Source: Nocardia arthritidis (GTDB lineage: Bacteria > Actinomycetota > Actinomycetes > Mycobacteriales > Mycobacteriaceae). From it: a DNA stretch of 64,000 nucleotides. The notes under the pieces were generated by a model. The model searched no databases. It was not told the DNA's origin and saw only the letters and a list, made by a program, of their open reading frames with translations. The translations under genes were made by a program, and so were the position numbers. The stretch lies in assembly GCF_011801145.1 (NCBI RefSeq), contig NZ_CP046172.1, positions 8,370,001-8,434,000 of the forward strand. The letters run 5' to 3'. Shown here piece by piece: positions 9,305 through 18,093 of the stretch (the stretch's first letter is position 1; each line of letters opens with the position of its first letter).

Positions 9305-10180
9305 TCAGAGCCCGTGCTGGTCCAGCCAGTCGCGCGCCAGATCGGCGGGTTGGGCGCGTTCGTCGCGCATCCGGCGCACCATCGCGCTGAGATCACCGGT
9401 ATTAAGCTCGCCCGCAACGTAATTCAGCTTCTTGACGCGCCGGTCGTCGAGCAGGCCCTTGCGGAACAACGGAATAACGTTCTCGGCCCGCACCGCGTAG
9501 TCGGCGTCGGCGAGCACGACGAGACCGTCGGTATCGGCCGGATCGATCGGCGGCCCGGATAGCAGACCGACCTGAATCGAACCGTCCAGCAATGCCTTTC
9601 GCAGCGCGGCCGGATCGGGCAGCGGCACCGGCGCCGCGCAGCCGGGTATCCGCAGCAGCTCGGCGGGCAGCTCCAGCAGTCCCGGCACCGGGGCGACGCC
9701 GATCGCGCGGCCATCGCAGTGCGCGGCCAACTCCGCGACCGAGTGCACACCGACCGCCGCGGTCGTCAAGACCCGTGGCCGCATATCGGTGCCGTCCGCC
9801 GCGTCGGCGACCACGGTTCCGGCCGGCAACGCGCGATTCAACGCCTGGTTCACCTCGCCGGGCGTGCGCGCGTCCGAGCTGGAATCCAGTTCGGCCAGCA
9901 GCGCGCCGGTGTGCTCACCGAACAGCTGAACCCGATTCGCGTCGAGTGCGGTCAGCCGGTCGGCGCGGCCGCCGAGCCCGGACACCACCGATGTGCGCGC
10001 CCCGGCACGCGCCAGCGCACCCGAATAGATTTGTGCGAGCAGATTCGATTCCGCCGAATCGCCCGCGCCGACCGCGACGACCGGTCCGCTTTCGACGCCG
10101 TTCCCGCACGATACGGCCAGTACAGCGGTGGCAATGACAAGTGCGCGAACCAGCAACCGCCTCGACGCGGCCAACACCAT
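9305..10180 (-). CDS. Glycine-betaine/osmoprotectant-binding lipoprotein (second ProX-like protein)
   Basis: The 291-residue protein has a signal peptide ending in a lipobox (LAVSC), so it is probably a lipid-anchored binding protein. Its body aligns by eye with OpuAC/ProX-type quaternary-amine-binding proteins: a GAGDSAESNLLAQIY start like the FPESETVADVYAEAL of the neighbour, and a shared VIPLF segment near the C-terminus. It is divergent from proXVWZ and may feed the same permease or act as a sensor. The ATG at 10180 has GGAGAG upstream, while the ATG at 10219 lacks a ribosome site. Confidence 0.8.
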   Translation of the reverse strand: MVLAASRRLLVRALVIATAVLAVSCGNGVESGPVVAVGAGDSAESNLLAQIYSGALARAGARTSVVSGLGGRADRLTALDANRVQLFGEHTGALLAELDSSSDARTPGEVNQALNRALPAGTVVADAADGTDMRPRVLTTAAVGVHSVAELAAHCDGRAIGVAPVPGLLELPAELLRIPGCAAPVPLPDPAALRKALLDGSIQVGLLSGPPIDPADTDGLVVLADADYAVRAENVIPLFRKGLLDDRRVKKLNYVAGELNTGDLSAMVRRMRDERAQPADLARDWLDQHGL

Positions 10181-10306
10181 CCGGCGACACCAACTCTCCG
10201 TAGCTACGAGGAACGCCATGCGGCGGGCAGTATGGACATCCAGAATGTACCGGTGGCTGTGCCGCCTTCAGTACCTCGCACCGCCCGCCATGCCGGAAGG
10301 ACCCCA

Positions 10307-11284
10307 GTGAAGACCCTCACCCCACACAGTGGCCGAGCGCTGCGCCTCGCGCTACGCGCCGCCCGATTCCTCATCGCCGCGGCCGCGCTCGCCGCGGCGA
10401 TGATCCTATCCGCCTGCGGCAATTCGAATCCGCTCGCGAACAAGGGCGACTGCTCCGGCGACGGCATCAAGGTCGGCTCGGCCAATTTCCCGGAATCCGA
10501 GACGGTCGCCGACGTCTACGCCGAGGCGTTGCGCGCCAACGGTTTCAACGTCGACACCAAACTCGGTATCGGCAGCCGTGAGGCCTATGTCCCTGCCGTC
10601 AAATCGTGCGCCATCTCGGTGATTCCGGACTACACCGGCAACCTGCTCCAGTATCTGGACAAGAATTCCACTGCCTCCGACGCCACCGCGATCGACGCCG
10701 CGCTGCGGACCGCGCTCGGCTCCGATCTGTCCATCGGTACTCCCGCGCCGGGCCAGGACTCCGACGCGGTCGTCGTCACCAAGGCCACCGCCGACCGCTG
10801 GAACCTGCACACCATCGCGGATCTGGCCCCGCACTCGGCCGAGGTGAAATTCGGCGCGCCCGCCGAATTCGCCGAGCGCGCAGGCGGTTTGCCCGGCCTG
10901 AAGAAGAACTACGGACTCGACGTCGCCGCGGGCAACTTCGTGCCGATCCTCGACGGCGGCGGCCCGGCCACGGTCAAGGCCCTGGTCGACGGTCAGGTCA
11001 CCGCGGCGAATATCTTCACCACCTCCCCGGCGATCAAGCAGAACAATCTCGTCGTGCTCGACGATCCGAAGCACAACTTCCCGGCGCAGAACGTGGTTCC
11101 GCTGATCAGCACCGCCAAGAAGACCGACAAGCTGCTCACCGTGCTCAATGCGGTCTCGGCCAAGCTCACCACCGACGAACTCGTCAAGCTGAACGAGGCC
11201 GTTTCCGGCGACAGCAAGACCGAGCCCAAGGCAGCGGCGGCGGCATGGGTGGCCGCCCAGGGGCTGAACAAGCCGGTCGGCTAG
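10307..11284 (+). CDS. proX: Osmoprotectant ABC transporter substrate-binding lipoprotein
   Basis: The 325-residue protein has a signal peptide with the lipobox LSAC and a ProX/OpuBC-type solute-binding domain starting KVGSANFPESETVADVY. It should bind betaine- or choline-type osmolytes outside the membrane and hand them to ProW/ProZ. The start is GTG at 10307 with GGAAGGA upstream; a much longer open frame upstream runs through the divergent gene and is rejected. It is followed 12 bp later by the ATPase gene, giving the order proX-proV-proW-proZ. Confidence 0.88.
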   Translation: MKTLTPHSGRALRLALRAARFLIAAAALAAAMILSACGNSNPLANKGDCSGDGIKVGSANFPESETVADVYAEALRANGFNVDTKLGIGSREAYVPAVKSCAISVIPDYTGNLLQYLDKNSTASDATAIDAALRTALGSDLSIGTPAPGQDSDAVVVTKATADRWNLHTIADLAPHSAEVKFGAPAEFAERAGGLPGLKKNYGLDVAAGNFVPILDGGGPATVKALVDGQVTAANIFTTSPAIKQNNLVVLDDPKHNFPAQNVVPLISTAKKTDKLLTVLNAVSAKLTTDELVKLNEAVSGDSKTEPKAAAAAWVAAQGLNKPVG

Positions 11285-11296
11285 AAGGGGATCGCG

Positions 11297-12439
11297 TTGT
11301 CCGATATCGAGTTTCGCGGTATCAGCAAGACCTATCCGGACGGCACGCACGCCGTCACCGATCTCGATCTGCGCATCGAATCCGGATCGTTCACCGTCTT
11401 CGTCGGGCCGTCCGGCTGCGGTAAGACCACGTCGATGCGGATGATCAATCGAATGATCCAGCCGACGGCGGGCAGCATAACCGTTGCCGGACAGGATATT
11501 TCGACGGTCGACCCGGTGAAGCTGCGGCTCGGTATCGGGTACGTGATCCAGAGCGGCGGGCTGCTGCCGCACCGCACGGTCGTCGACAATGTCGCGACCG
11601 TGCCGGTGCTGCGCGGGGATTCGCGCCGGGCGGCCAGGGCGGCCGCGCTGGAAGTGCTCGACCGGGTGGGCCTGGATCGCTCGCTGGCCGGGCGCTATCC
11701 GGCGCAGCTGTCCGGCGGCCAGCAGCAGCGGGTCGGCGTGGCGCGGGCGCTGGCCGCCGACCCGCCGGTGCTGCTGATGGACGAGCCGTTCAGCGCCGTC
11801 GACCCGGTGGTGCGCGCCGAACTACAGACCGAAATGCAAAGGCTGCAGGCCGAATTGCAGAAGACGATCGTCTTCGTCACGCACGATATCGACGAGGCCA
11901 TCACGCTCGGCGACCGCGTCGCGGTATTCGGCCGCGGCGGGGTACTACAGCAGTACGACGCGCCGCAGGAGGTACTCGCCCAGCCCGCAACGGATTTCGT
12001 CGCCGGATTCGTCGGCCGCGACCGCGGGTACCGGGGCCTGTCCTTCCGCAGCGCGGATTCGGTTCCGCTGCATGAGATCCAGACCGCCACCGCGGAGACC
12101 ATCGCCGCGCACCGGCTGGAGCGCGGCGATTGGGTGCTGGTGGTGGACGCGGACCGGCGCCCGATGGGCTGGGTCGACGTCACCGGCGTCGAAGGGCTGC
12201 GGGCCGGACAGCCGTTGGCGGACAGCATGTCCGCGGGCGGCTCGCTGTTCACGCCCACCGGCGACCTACGCCAGGCGCTGGACGCCGCCATCTCCTCGCC
12301 ATCGGGAATCGGTGTCGCCGTCGACGATTCGGGCGCGGTGCGCGGCGGTGTGCTCGCCACCGAGGTGGTGGAGCAGTTGGCCGGGCAGCGGGCCACCGAG
12401 GATGCCGAGCGCAACCGGCACTACTTCGACAAAGGGTGA
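11297..12439 (+). CDS. proV: Osmoprotectant ABC transporter ATP-binding protein
   Basis: The 380-residue ATPase has Walker A GPSGCGKTTS, signature LSGGQQQRVGVARAL, Walker B VLLMDEP and the switch histidine in FVTHDIDEA. After about residue 245 it continues into a CBS-like C-terminal region, the part that senses ionic strength in OpuA/ProV proteins. It energises uptake through the two downstream permeases. The start is TTG at 11297 after an AGAAGGGG site. Confidence 0.92.
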   Translation: MSDIEFRGISKTYPDGTHAVTDLDLRIESGSFTVFVGPSGCGKTTSMRMINRMIQPTAGSITVAGQDISTVDPVKLRLGIGYVIQSGGLLPHRTVVDNVATVPVLRGDSRRAARAAALEVLDRVGLDRSLAGRYPAQLSGGQQQRVGVARALAADPPVLLMDEPFSAVDPVVRAELQTEMQRLQAELQKTIVFVTHDIDEAITLGDRVAVFGRGGVLQQYDAPQEVLAQPATDFVAGFVGRDRGYRGLSFRSADSVPLHEIQTATAETIAAHRLERGDWVLVVDADRRPMGWVDVTGVEGLRAGQPLADSMSAGGSLFTPTGDLRQALDAAISSPSGIGVAVDDSGAVRGGVLATEVVEQLAGQRATEDAERNRHYFDKG

Positions 12440-12443
12440 CGGT

Positions 12444-13112
12444 ATGCGGTATCTGATCGACAACTTCGCCGAGATCATGGGTTTCACCCGGACCCACCTG
12501 TATCTCGCGCTGGTACCGCTGATCCTGGGTCTGGTGATCGCGATTCCGTTGGGCGCCTTGCTCCGTCGGGTGCCGTGGCTGCGGCGGGTGACCGTGACGG
12601 CGGCCAGCCTGGCCTATACCGTGCCATCGCTGGCGCTGTTCGTGATCATCCCGCCGCTCATCGGCACCTCGACCATCGACCCGCTGAACGTGATCATCGC
12701 GCTCACCGTCTATTCGACCGCGCTGCTGGTGATCGCCGTTCCGGCGGCGCTGGATTCGGTGCCCGCGACGGTGCTCGACGCCGCGGACGCGGTCGGCTTC
12801 GGCGCGCTGCGGCGCATGCTGACCGTCGACATGCCGCTGGCCGTACCGGTTTTCGTATCCAGCCTGCGGGTCGTCGTCGTCACCAATATCGCCATGGTCT
12901 CGGTCGGCGCGCTGATCGGCGTCGGTGGACTCGGCAAGCTGTTCACCCAGGGATATCAGCGCGACTATCCGGACGAGATCATCGCGGGCATCATCGTGAC
13001 GCTGGCGCTCGCGCTGATCGCCGACCGGCTGGTGTACGTGCTCGGCCGGATCGCGACGCCGTGGACTCGCGCCGACGCCCGGGCCACCCGAGTGAAAGGC
13101 ACTCAGGCGTGA
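12444..13112 (+). CDS. proW: Osmoprotectant ABC transporter permease 1
   Basis: The 222-residue integral membrane protein is a BPD-type permease of the OpuBB/ProW group with about five to six helices. It has an EAA-like loop (ALDSVPATVLDAADAVGFGALRRML pattern). It starts at ATG 12444, four bases after the proV stop, and overlaps the next permease gene by 4 bp, so translation is probably coupled. It should pair with the second permease to form the channel. Confidence 0.92.
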   Translation: MRYLIDNFAEIMGFTRTHLYLALVPLILGLVIAIPLGALLRRVPWLRRVTVTAASLAYTVPSLALFVIIPPLIGTSTIDPLNVIIALTVYSTALLVIAVPAALDSVPATVLDAADAVGFGALRRMLTVDMPLAVPVFVSSLRVVVVTNIAMVSVGALIGVGGLGKLFTQGYQRDYPDEIIAGIIVTLALALIADRLVYVLGRIATPWTRADARATRVKGTQA

Positions 13113-13795
13113 ATCTTTTCCTCGATGCCTGGCACTACCTCACCGACGGTGCGAACTGGGGCGGATCGACGGGTATCGAAACCCGTATCGGCCAACACAT
13201 TTGGTACAGCTTCCTGGCGGTGGCGCTGTCCGCGGTCGTCGCGGTGCCGCTCGGTCTGGTGATCGGGCACACCCGGCGCGGGTCGGCGCTGCTGGTCGGT
13301 TTCGCCAACGCCATGCGCGCGCTGCCGACCCTCGGCCTGCTCACCTTCCTGGTGCTGTTGCTCGGCCTCGGACTGATCCCGCCGCTGCTGGCGTTGATCA
13401 CCGTCGGCATCCCACCGCTGTTGGCGGGCGCCTATGCCGGAATCGCCAATGTCCCAGCGGATGTCGTCGACGCCTCGCGCGCCATGGGCATGAACGAGCG
13501 GCAGATCCTGTTCCGGGTCGAGATCCCGAACGCCCTGCCGATCCTGCTGACCGGTTTGCGCGGCGCCACCCTGCAGGTGGTCGCCACCGCGACCATCGCC
13601 GCATACGTCAACCTCGGCGGTCTCGGCCGCTACATCTTCGACGGCATCAGCCTCTACCGCTACGACCGCGTACTGGTCGGCGCCCTCCTGGTCGCCGTCC
13701 TGGCCATGCTCCTCGACGGCCTGCTCGCCTTCGCCACCTGGGCCACCACCCCCGGCACCGGCCGCCTCCGGCGCGCGCCGCGGGCGAACTCCTGA
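13109..13795 (+). CDS. proZ: Osmoprotectant ABC transporter permease 2
   Basis: The 228-residue permease is the second membrane subunit of the importer and has about six helices. Its EAA loop reads VDASRAMGMNERQILFRVEIPNA in outline. The GTG start at 13109 overlaps the proW stop. It is the last gene of proXVWZ; its 3' end is 13 bp from that of the convergent DUF1501 gene, with no obvious hairpin between them. Confidence 0.92.
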   Translation: MNLFLDAWHYLTDGANWGGSTGIETRIGQHIWYSFLAVALSAVVAVPLGLVIGHTRRGSALLVGFANAMRALPTLGLLTFLVLLLGLGLIPPLLALITVGIPPLLAGAYAGIANVPADVVDASRAMGMNERQILFRVEIPNALPILLTGLRGATLQVVATATIAAYVNLGGLGRYIFDGISLYRYDRVLVGALLVAVLAMLLDGLLAFATWATTPGTGRLRRAPRANS

Positions 13796-13808
13796 AACAG
13801 CCGGTGGC

Positions 13809-14996
13809 TCAGGCGATCAGGCCGAGGTCGTGGCGGGGGCCGCCGACGGCGGGGCCCGGGTCGGTGTCGATCACACGGTGCATGAGTTCGGCGTAGACGT
13901 CGCGGAAGTCGACGGTGGTTTTCAGGTCGCCGTTGTCGAGGTCCTTCAGGCTCGGTTCGTCGCCGTAGAAGCCGCCCTTGATCGATTGGCCCGCGACGAA
14001 CATCGGTCCGGCCGTGCCGTGATCGGTGCCCTGTGAGGCGTTGGCGGCGACGCGGCGGCCGAATTCGCTGTACGCCATGAGGACAACGTCGCGGCCGCGC
14101 GGATGACCCGCGATATCTTTCAGGAACGCCGAGACCGCCTCGTCGAACCGGCCGAGCAGCTCCTGCTGGGTGCGGCGCTCATCGGCGTGCGTGTCGAAGC
14201 CGCCGAGGCTCACCGAGTACACCCGGGTGGGCACCCCGGCCTTGATGCATTTGCCCACCAGATCCAGTTGCGCGGCAAGCGGATTCGCATTCTTCTTACC
14301 GGCGACCAGCTTCGAAAAGGTCTGCGCCACAGTCTGTTCGCCGCGGTACCCGAGGCAGACCGCGGCCTGTGACGGGGTGTCCCTCTGGTCTGTGGCGGCC
14401 AGCCCGGCCAGCACCGCGGACATATCGGGGCTCAGCGGCGCCGAATTCGGATCGAGTGCGGCGGCGGTGTGCTTCTCACCAAGTGCCAACTGCGGCAACA
14501 CCGGACCGATATTCACCGCGCGGATCGGATCGTCACCGGTGGCGTCGAGCCAGCGCCCGATCCATCCGGTGGAGACCGGGCTGTCCGGTGACGCGGTCTG
14601 CCAGATATCCATCGACCGGAAGTGGCTGTGATCCGGATGCGGATAGCCGACACCGCGCACGATCGCCAGGTTCCGCTGCTTCCACAGCTCCGTGAACCCC
14701 TTCATGGCCGGGTTGAGCCCGAGCTGGTCATCGAGGTGCAGCACTTCGTCGGGCCGGTACGACAATTCGGGCCTGGCATCGTGATATGCGTTGTCCGCGT
14801 ATGGGATCACCGTATTGATCCCGTCGTTGCCGCCGTACAGCGTGAGCACGACGAGGATTCCGGAATTCGGCGGCAGCGGCGAGGTCTGCGCCCGGTGCCG
14901 CAACTCCTCCCAGGAGACGAGCGAGCCGCCGGCCAGGCCGAGCGCGCCGAGCACCCCGCTGCCGACCAGGAACTGTCTGCGACTGACGTGAGGCAT
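13809..14996 (-). CDS. DUF1501 protein with Tat signal
   Basis: The 395-residue protein begins with a twin-arginine signal (SRRQFLVGSG followed by a hydrophobic stretch), so it is probably exported folded. The rest is a DUF1501 domain, related to the alkaline-phosphatase/sulfatase fold, with LYGGNDGINT, HPDHSHFRSMDIW, GGFDTH and EFGRRVAANASQGTDHG, whose Asp/His residues are likely metal ligands. The partner DUF1800 gene is 17 bp upstream, a pairing typical of this family. Function in actinomycetes is unknown. Confidence 0.9.
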   Translation of the reverse strand: MPHVSRRQFLVGSGVLGALGLAGGSLVSWEELRHRAQTSPLPPNSGILVVLTLYGGNDGINTVIPYADNAYHDARPELSYRPDEVLHLDDQLGLNPAMKGFTELWKQRNLAIVRGVGYPHPDHSHFRSMDIWQTASPDSPVSTGWIGRWLDATGDDPIRAVNIGPVLPQLALGEKHTAAALDPNSAPLSPDMSAVLAGLAATDQRDTPSQAAVCLGYRGEQTVAQTFSKLVAGKKNANPLAAQLDLVGKCIKAGVPTRVYSVSLGGFDTHADERRTQQELLGRFDEAVSAFLKDIAGHPRGRDVVLMAYSEFGRRVAANASQGTDHGTAGPMFVAGQSIKGGFYGDEPSLKDLDNGDLKTTVDFRDVYAELMHRVIDTDPGPAVGGPRHDLGLIA

Positions 14997-15013
14997 GATG
15001 CGATGACTTCCGT

Positions 15014-16351
15014 TCAGCTGGTGAGGTATTCGGGAGTATTGAGGGCGACCGCGGTCAACTTCGCCGGATCGTCGCGCATGGTGGCGAGCACCTTGGCGCT
15101 GCGGTCCGACCAGGCGCCGATGCCGAGCTGATAGCCGACGGCATCGATCCGGTCGGCCGGCGCGGTCGACGAAATCCGGCTCAGGTCGGCCTTTTTCACG
15201 AGTGCTGTGGCCGCGGTGAGCCGAATCTGGGCGGCCGCGGTGGACATCCACGCCTGCCCGCGCGGCCAACCGCCGACATTCGGTGGGTAGAAAGGCAATT
15301 GGCCGAGGCTGCGCAGCACACCCGTCAGCTTCTGCGCGTCGGCGTCGGCGGTGAGCGGCACGCCGAGCGCCCGCACCGCGCCGACCAGCCATTCGATGGG
15401 TCCGTGCACGACGGTGTTGTGCGCGGCGGCGAATTCGTCATCGGTGAGGATGGCGACCACCAGCGCCGCGCCGTTGCGGCCGGGCCCGTACGCGGCGACG
15501 GCGCGATCGAGCGCCTGCGCCGAGGGCGGCGCGTCCGAGCCGAGCTGCTGCCACATCCGGCCCGCGACATAGCGCGCCGACTCCGGACGGGCGAGCACGA
15601 TATCGCAGAATTCCCGCGCCCCCAGCGAACCGGTAACGCCCAGTAGGGTTTTCGACCCGGAATCGTGGCGCTTGGCATTGAGCGTCACCGCGTCGTTGCC
15701 GTCGATCGTCCACCCGGTGAGCGCCCGCGCGCCCTCGCGCACATCGGTTTCGGTGTAGCCGTTGCCGTGCCCGAGCGCGAACAGCTCCATGAACTCCCTG
15801 GACAGGTTCTCGTTCGGCGCCTTCGCCGAATTACTTGTTCCGTCAAGCCATCTCAGCATCGCCGCGTCGGTGAGCATGGCGTAGGCGAGCGCGCCGAAAT
15901 CCCCGGTGCCGAGCGTGCGGAATTTCTGGTTCTGCGCGACCAGCGCCCGCGCATCGCGCACCTTGGCCGCGGAGGTGGCGAAGTGGTTGTGCCACAACAG
16001 GGTCAGCTTCTCGTGCACCGGCTGGCGCACCGCGGCCATCCGGCGCAACCACCACACGGTGATCCCGGTGAGCTGATCGGTGAGCTGCGCCCGATACTGC
16101 TTGCGCTCGACGACCTGCGCGGCCTTACCCGGCGCCTTCGGTTTCGCGTATACCGGCAGCGGTGTCGCCTGAGCGCCCGGATCCGCGTCCGGATCGGCCG
16201 CGAGCGCCGCGCGCAAATAGTCGGCCGGATTCTGCCGCTGTACCGCGTCTATCTCGGGCCCCGTCGCACCGAATCCGGCCCGGCGGAGCATGCGCGCGGT
16301 GTGTATCCACTGCGCCGATTGCGTGCCCATGAGCCGAGTATCCGTCGCCAC
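15014..16351 (-). CDS. DUF1800 family protein
   Basis: The 445-residue protein matches DUF1800 by its N-terminal RRAGFGATGPEID, the LLWHNHFATS segment, and NENLSREFMELFALGHGNGYTETDV in the middle. It shares the operon with the DUF1501 gene. Such pairs are common in many phyla but their biochemical role is unsettled. The first codon of the open frame (GTG or ATG near 16351) could be replaced by an internal ATG seven codons later. There is no clear signal peptide, so export may depend on the partner. Confidence 0.88.
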   Translation of the reverse strand: MATDTRLMGTQSAQWIHTARMLRRAGFGATGPEIDAVQRQNPADYLRAALAADPDADPGAQATPLPVYAKPKAPGKAAQVVERKQYRAQLTDQLTGITVWWLRRMAAVRQPVHEKLTLLWHNHFATSAAKVRDARALVAQNQKFRTLGTGDFGALAYAMLTDAAMLRWLDGTSNSAKAPNENLSREFMELFALGHGNGYTETDVREGARALTGWTIDGNDAVTLNAKRHDSGSKTLLGVTGSLGAREFCDIVLARPESARYVAGRMWQQLGSDAPPSAQALDRAVAAYGPGRNGAALVVAILTDDEFAAAHNTVVHGPIEWLVGAVRALGVPLTADADAQKLTGVLRSLGQLPFYPPNVGGWPRGQAWMSTAAAQIRLTAATALVKKADLSRISSTAPADRIDAVGYQLGIGAWSDRSAKVLATMRDDPAKLTAVALNTPEYLTS

Positions 16352-16415
16352 CGACCGTCTCCGGCCCCCTCAGCCACCGGCCTTCAGGGAATCTTCAGAC
16401 GCCGACCGACGCGAA

Positions 16416-16447
16416 GGGCGCCCCGTTCGCCGTTGAACGGGACGCCC
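16416..16447 (-). terminator. Hairpin terminator after malic enzyme
   Basis: 13-bp arms at 16416-16428 and 16435-16447 (one mismatch) with a six-base loop start immediately after the TAG of the minus-strand malic enzyme frame. The position suits termination of that gene before the DUF1800 gene. Confidence 0.6.
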
Positions 16448-17665
16448 CTATTTCGCGGAAAATGGCTTGTTACGCAACGCCCTCCGCGCGGGCGGCGGCC
16501 GCGACGGCCTCGGCGACGGCCGGGCCACCCGCGGATCCAGCGGGCTCGGCACGATCTTCTCCGGCCCCAGCTCGTCGGCGACAACGCTCAGGATGGCGTC
16601 GGCGGCGGCGATCTTCATACCCTCGGTGATCCGCCGCGCACCCGCGTCCAGCGCGCCCTTGAAGACGCCGGGGAAGGCGAGCACATTGTTGATCTGGTTC
16701 GGGAAGTCGCTGCGTCCGGTCGCGACGATCGCGGCGTACTTGCGCGCGACCTCCGGGTGGATCTCCGGATCCGGGTTGGACATGGCGAACACGATCGACT
16801 CCGGCGCCATCGACGCGATGAGTTCCTCGGCGATGAGCCCGGCGGACAGGCCGAGGAACACGTCGGCGCCCGCGAGCGCCTCGGCCGCGCCGCCGGTCAG
16901 GCCGCGCGGGTTGGTGCGCTGGGCCAGTTCGGCTTTCACCGCGTTGAGATCGCCGCGGTCTCGGCTGACGATGCCCTTCGAGTCGAGCACGGTGACATCC
17001 TCGACGCCCGCCGCGAGCAGGATGTTGGTGCACGCGACACCGGCCGCACCGGCACCGGACACCACGACCTTGAGGCCGTTGATGGCGCGGCCCTGCACCT
17101 TGGCCGCGCCGTTGAGCGCGGCGAGCACCACGATGGCGGTGCCGTGCTGGTCGTCGTGCATGACCGGGCAGTCGAGCGCCTCGATCACCCGGCGCTCGAT
17201 TTCGAAGCAGCGCGGTGCGGAGATGTCCTCCAGGTTCACCGCGCCGAAGCTGGGGCGCAGCCGGATCAGGGTTTCGACGATTTCGTCGACGTCCTTGGTA
17301 TCCAACACGATCGGAATGGAATTGAGCCCGGCGAACTTCTTGAACAGCGCCGCCTTGCCCTCCATGACGGGCAGCGACGCGCGCGGTCCGATATCGCCGA
17401 GTCCGAGCACCGCGGTGCCGTCGCTGACCACGACGACCAAGCGGTCGGTCCAGGTGTAGCGCTTGGCGAGCGCATCGTCCTTGGCGATGGCCCGGCTCAC
17501 CTGCGCGACGCCCGGCGTATAGGCAATGGAGAGGTCGCGCTGGTTATCCAGCGGCGCCGAGAGTTCGACCGAGAGCTTGCCCCCGAGATGGCCCGCGAAA
17601 ATTTCGTCGTGGGTGATTTCGGAAAGGGAGGCAGTGGCATTCGGTGCGTCAGTCACAGGTGACAC
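16448..17665 (-). CDS. NAD(P)-dependent malic enzyme with a frameshifted C-terminus
   Basis: The protein is a short prokaryotic malic enzyme that decarboxylates malate to pyruvate. Visible motifs are YTPGVAQVS, TDRLVVVVSDGTAVLGLGDIG, the metal/substrate segment VMHDDQHGTA and the nucleotide-binding VVSGAGAAG. After SPLDPRVA the frame turns into an Arg/Pro-rich tail of 25 residues. One extra C at about 16522-16525 would restore PAVAEAVAAAARAEGVA and a TAA at 16470-16472, the usual family ending. So either a real late frameshift or a sequence error is present. GTG at 17665 with AGGAG 7 bp upstream is the best start; a TTG at 17692 is possible. Confidence 0.88.
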   Translation of the reverse strand: MSPVTDAPNATASLSEITHDEIFAGHLGGKLSVELSAPLDNQRDLSIAYTPGVAQVSRAIAKDDALAKRYTWTDRLVVVVSDGTAVLGLGDIGPRASLPVMEGKAALFKKFAGLNSIPIVLDTKDVDEIVETLIRLRPSFGAVNLEDISAPRCFEIERRVIEALDCPVMHDDQHGTAIVVLAALNGAAKVQGRAINGLKVVVSGAGAAGVACTNILLAAGVEDVTVLDSKGIVSRDRGDLNAVKAELAQRTNPRGLTGGAAEALAGADVFLGLSAGLIAEELIASMAPESIVFAMSNPDPEIHPEVARKYAAIVATGRSDFPNQINNVLAFPGVFKGALDAGARRITEGMKIAAADAILSVVADELGPEKIVPSPLDPRVARPSPRPSRPPPARRALRNKPFSAK

Positions 17666-18093
17666 GATTTCACTCCTGCTCGGGTCGGACAACCGGGGGA
17701 AGGGTTACCACCGGGTAATAGGTATTAGGGGATTCGAAACGCTCATCAGGTGCGCTGACCGGTACTTTTTCGAAACTCGATCGGTATATACGACCAACCG
17801 GCATTTCGAGGTTCGACATGGCGCCGCACTGATCTGCGAGCGGGAGCCGGACGGGTACATCCGGTGGAACATCCGAGATGACCAACGGGTCGCGACGGTG
17901 CGTCGCGAGGCGGTGGCCATCGATACTCCCTGACCCGGCGGTGGCGTGGATCGGGAATCCGCAACATTCTGCCAGCCGAGCAGACCACTTGCCAAACTGG
18001 TCTCCTCGGTCGTGCATGAGTCAACCGTATGCGCCCGGAATTACCCGGCGGTAAGGGAAAACTCGCGTCGGCGCGGGTGCGCGCGGTGAGCTG
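17666..18093. other. Gene-free interval upstream of malic enzyme with paired dyads
   Basis: No convincing gene was seen in these roughly 430 bp; short open frames on both strands lack a ribosome site and recognisable protein features. The interval holds two TTACC-N4-GGTAA dyads (17705-17718 and 18041-18054) and two copies of TTCGAAAC (near 17733 and 17770). It probably carries the malic enzyme promoter. Confidence 0.5.

Noticed and set aside
17526..17933. Possible small gene in the malic enzyme upstream interval
   Set aside because: The frame starts inside malic enzyme, has no ribosome site or leaderless box at an internal start, and no domain was seen. The opposite-strand frames there are equally weak.
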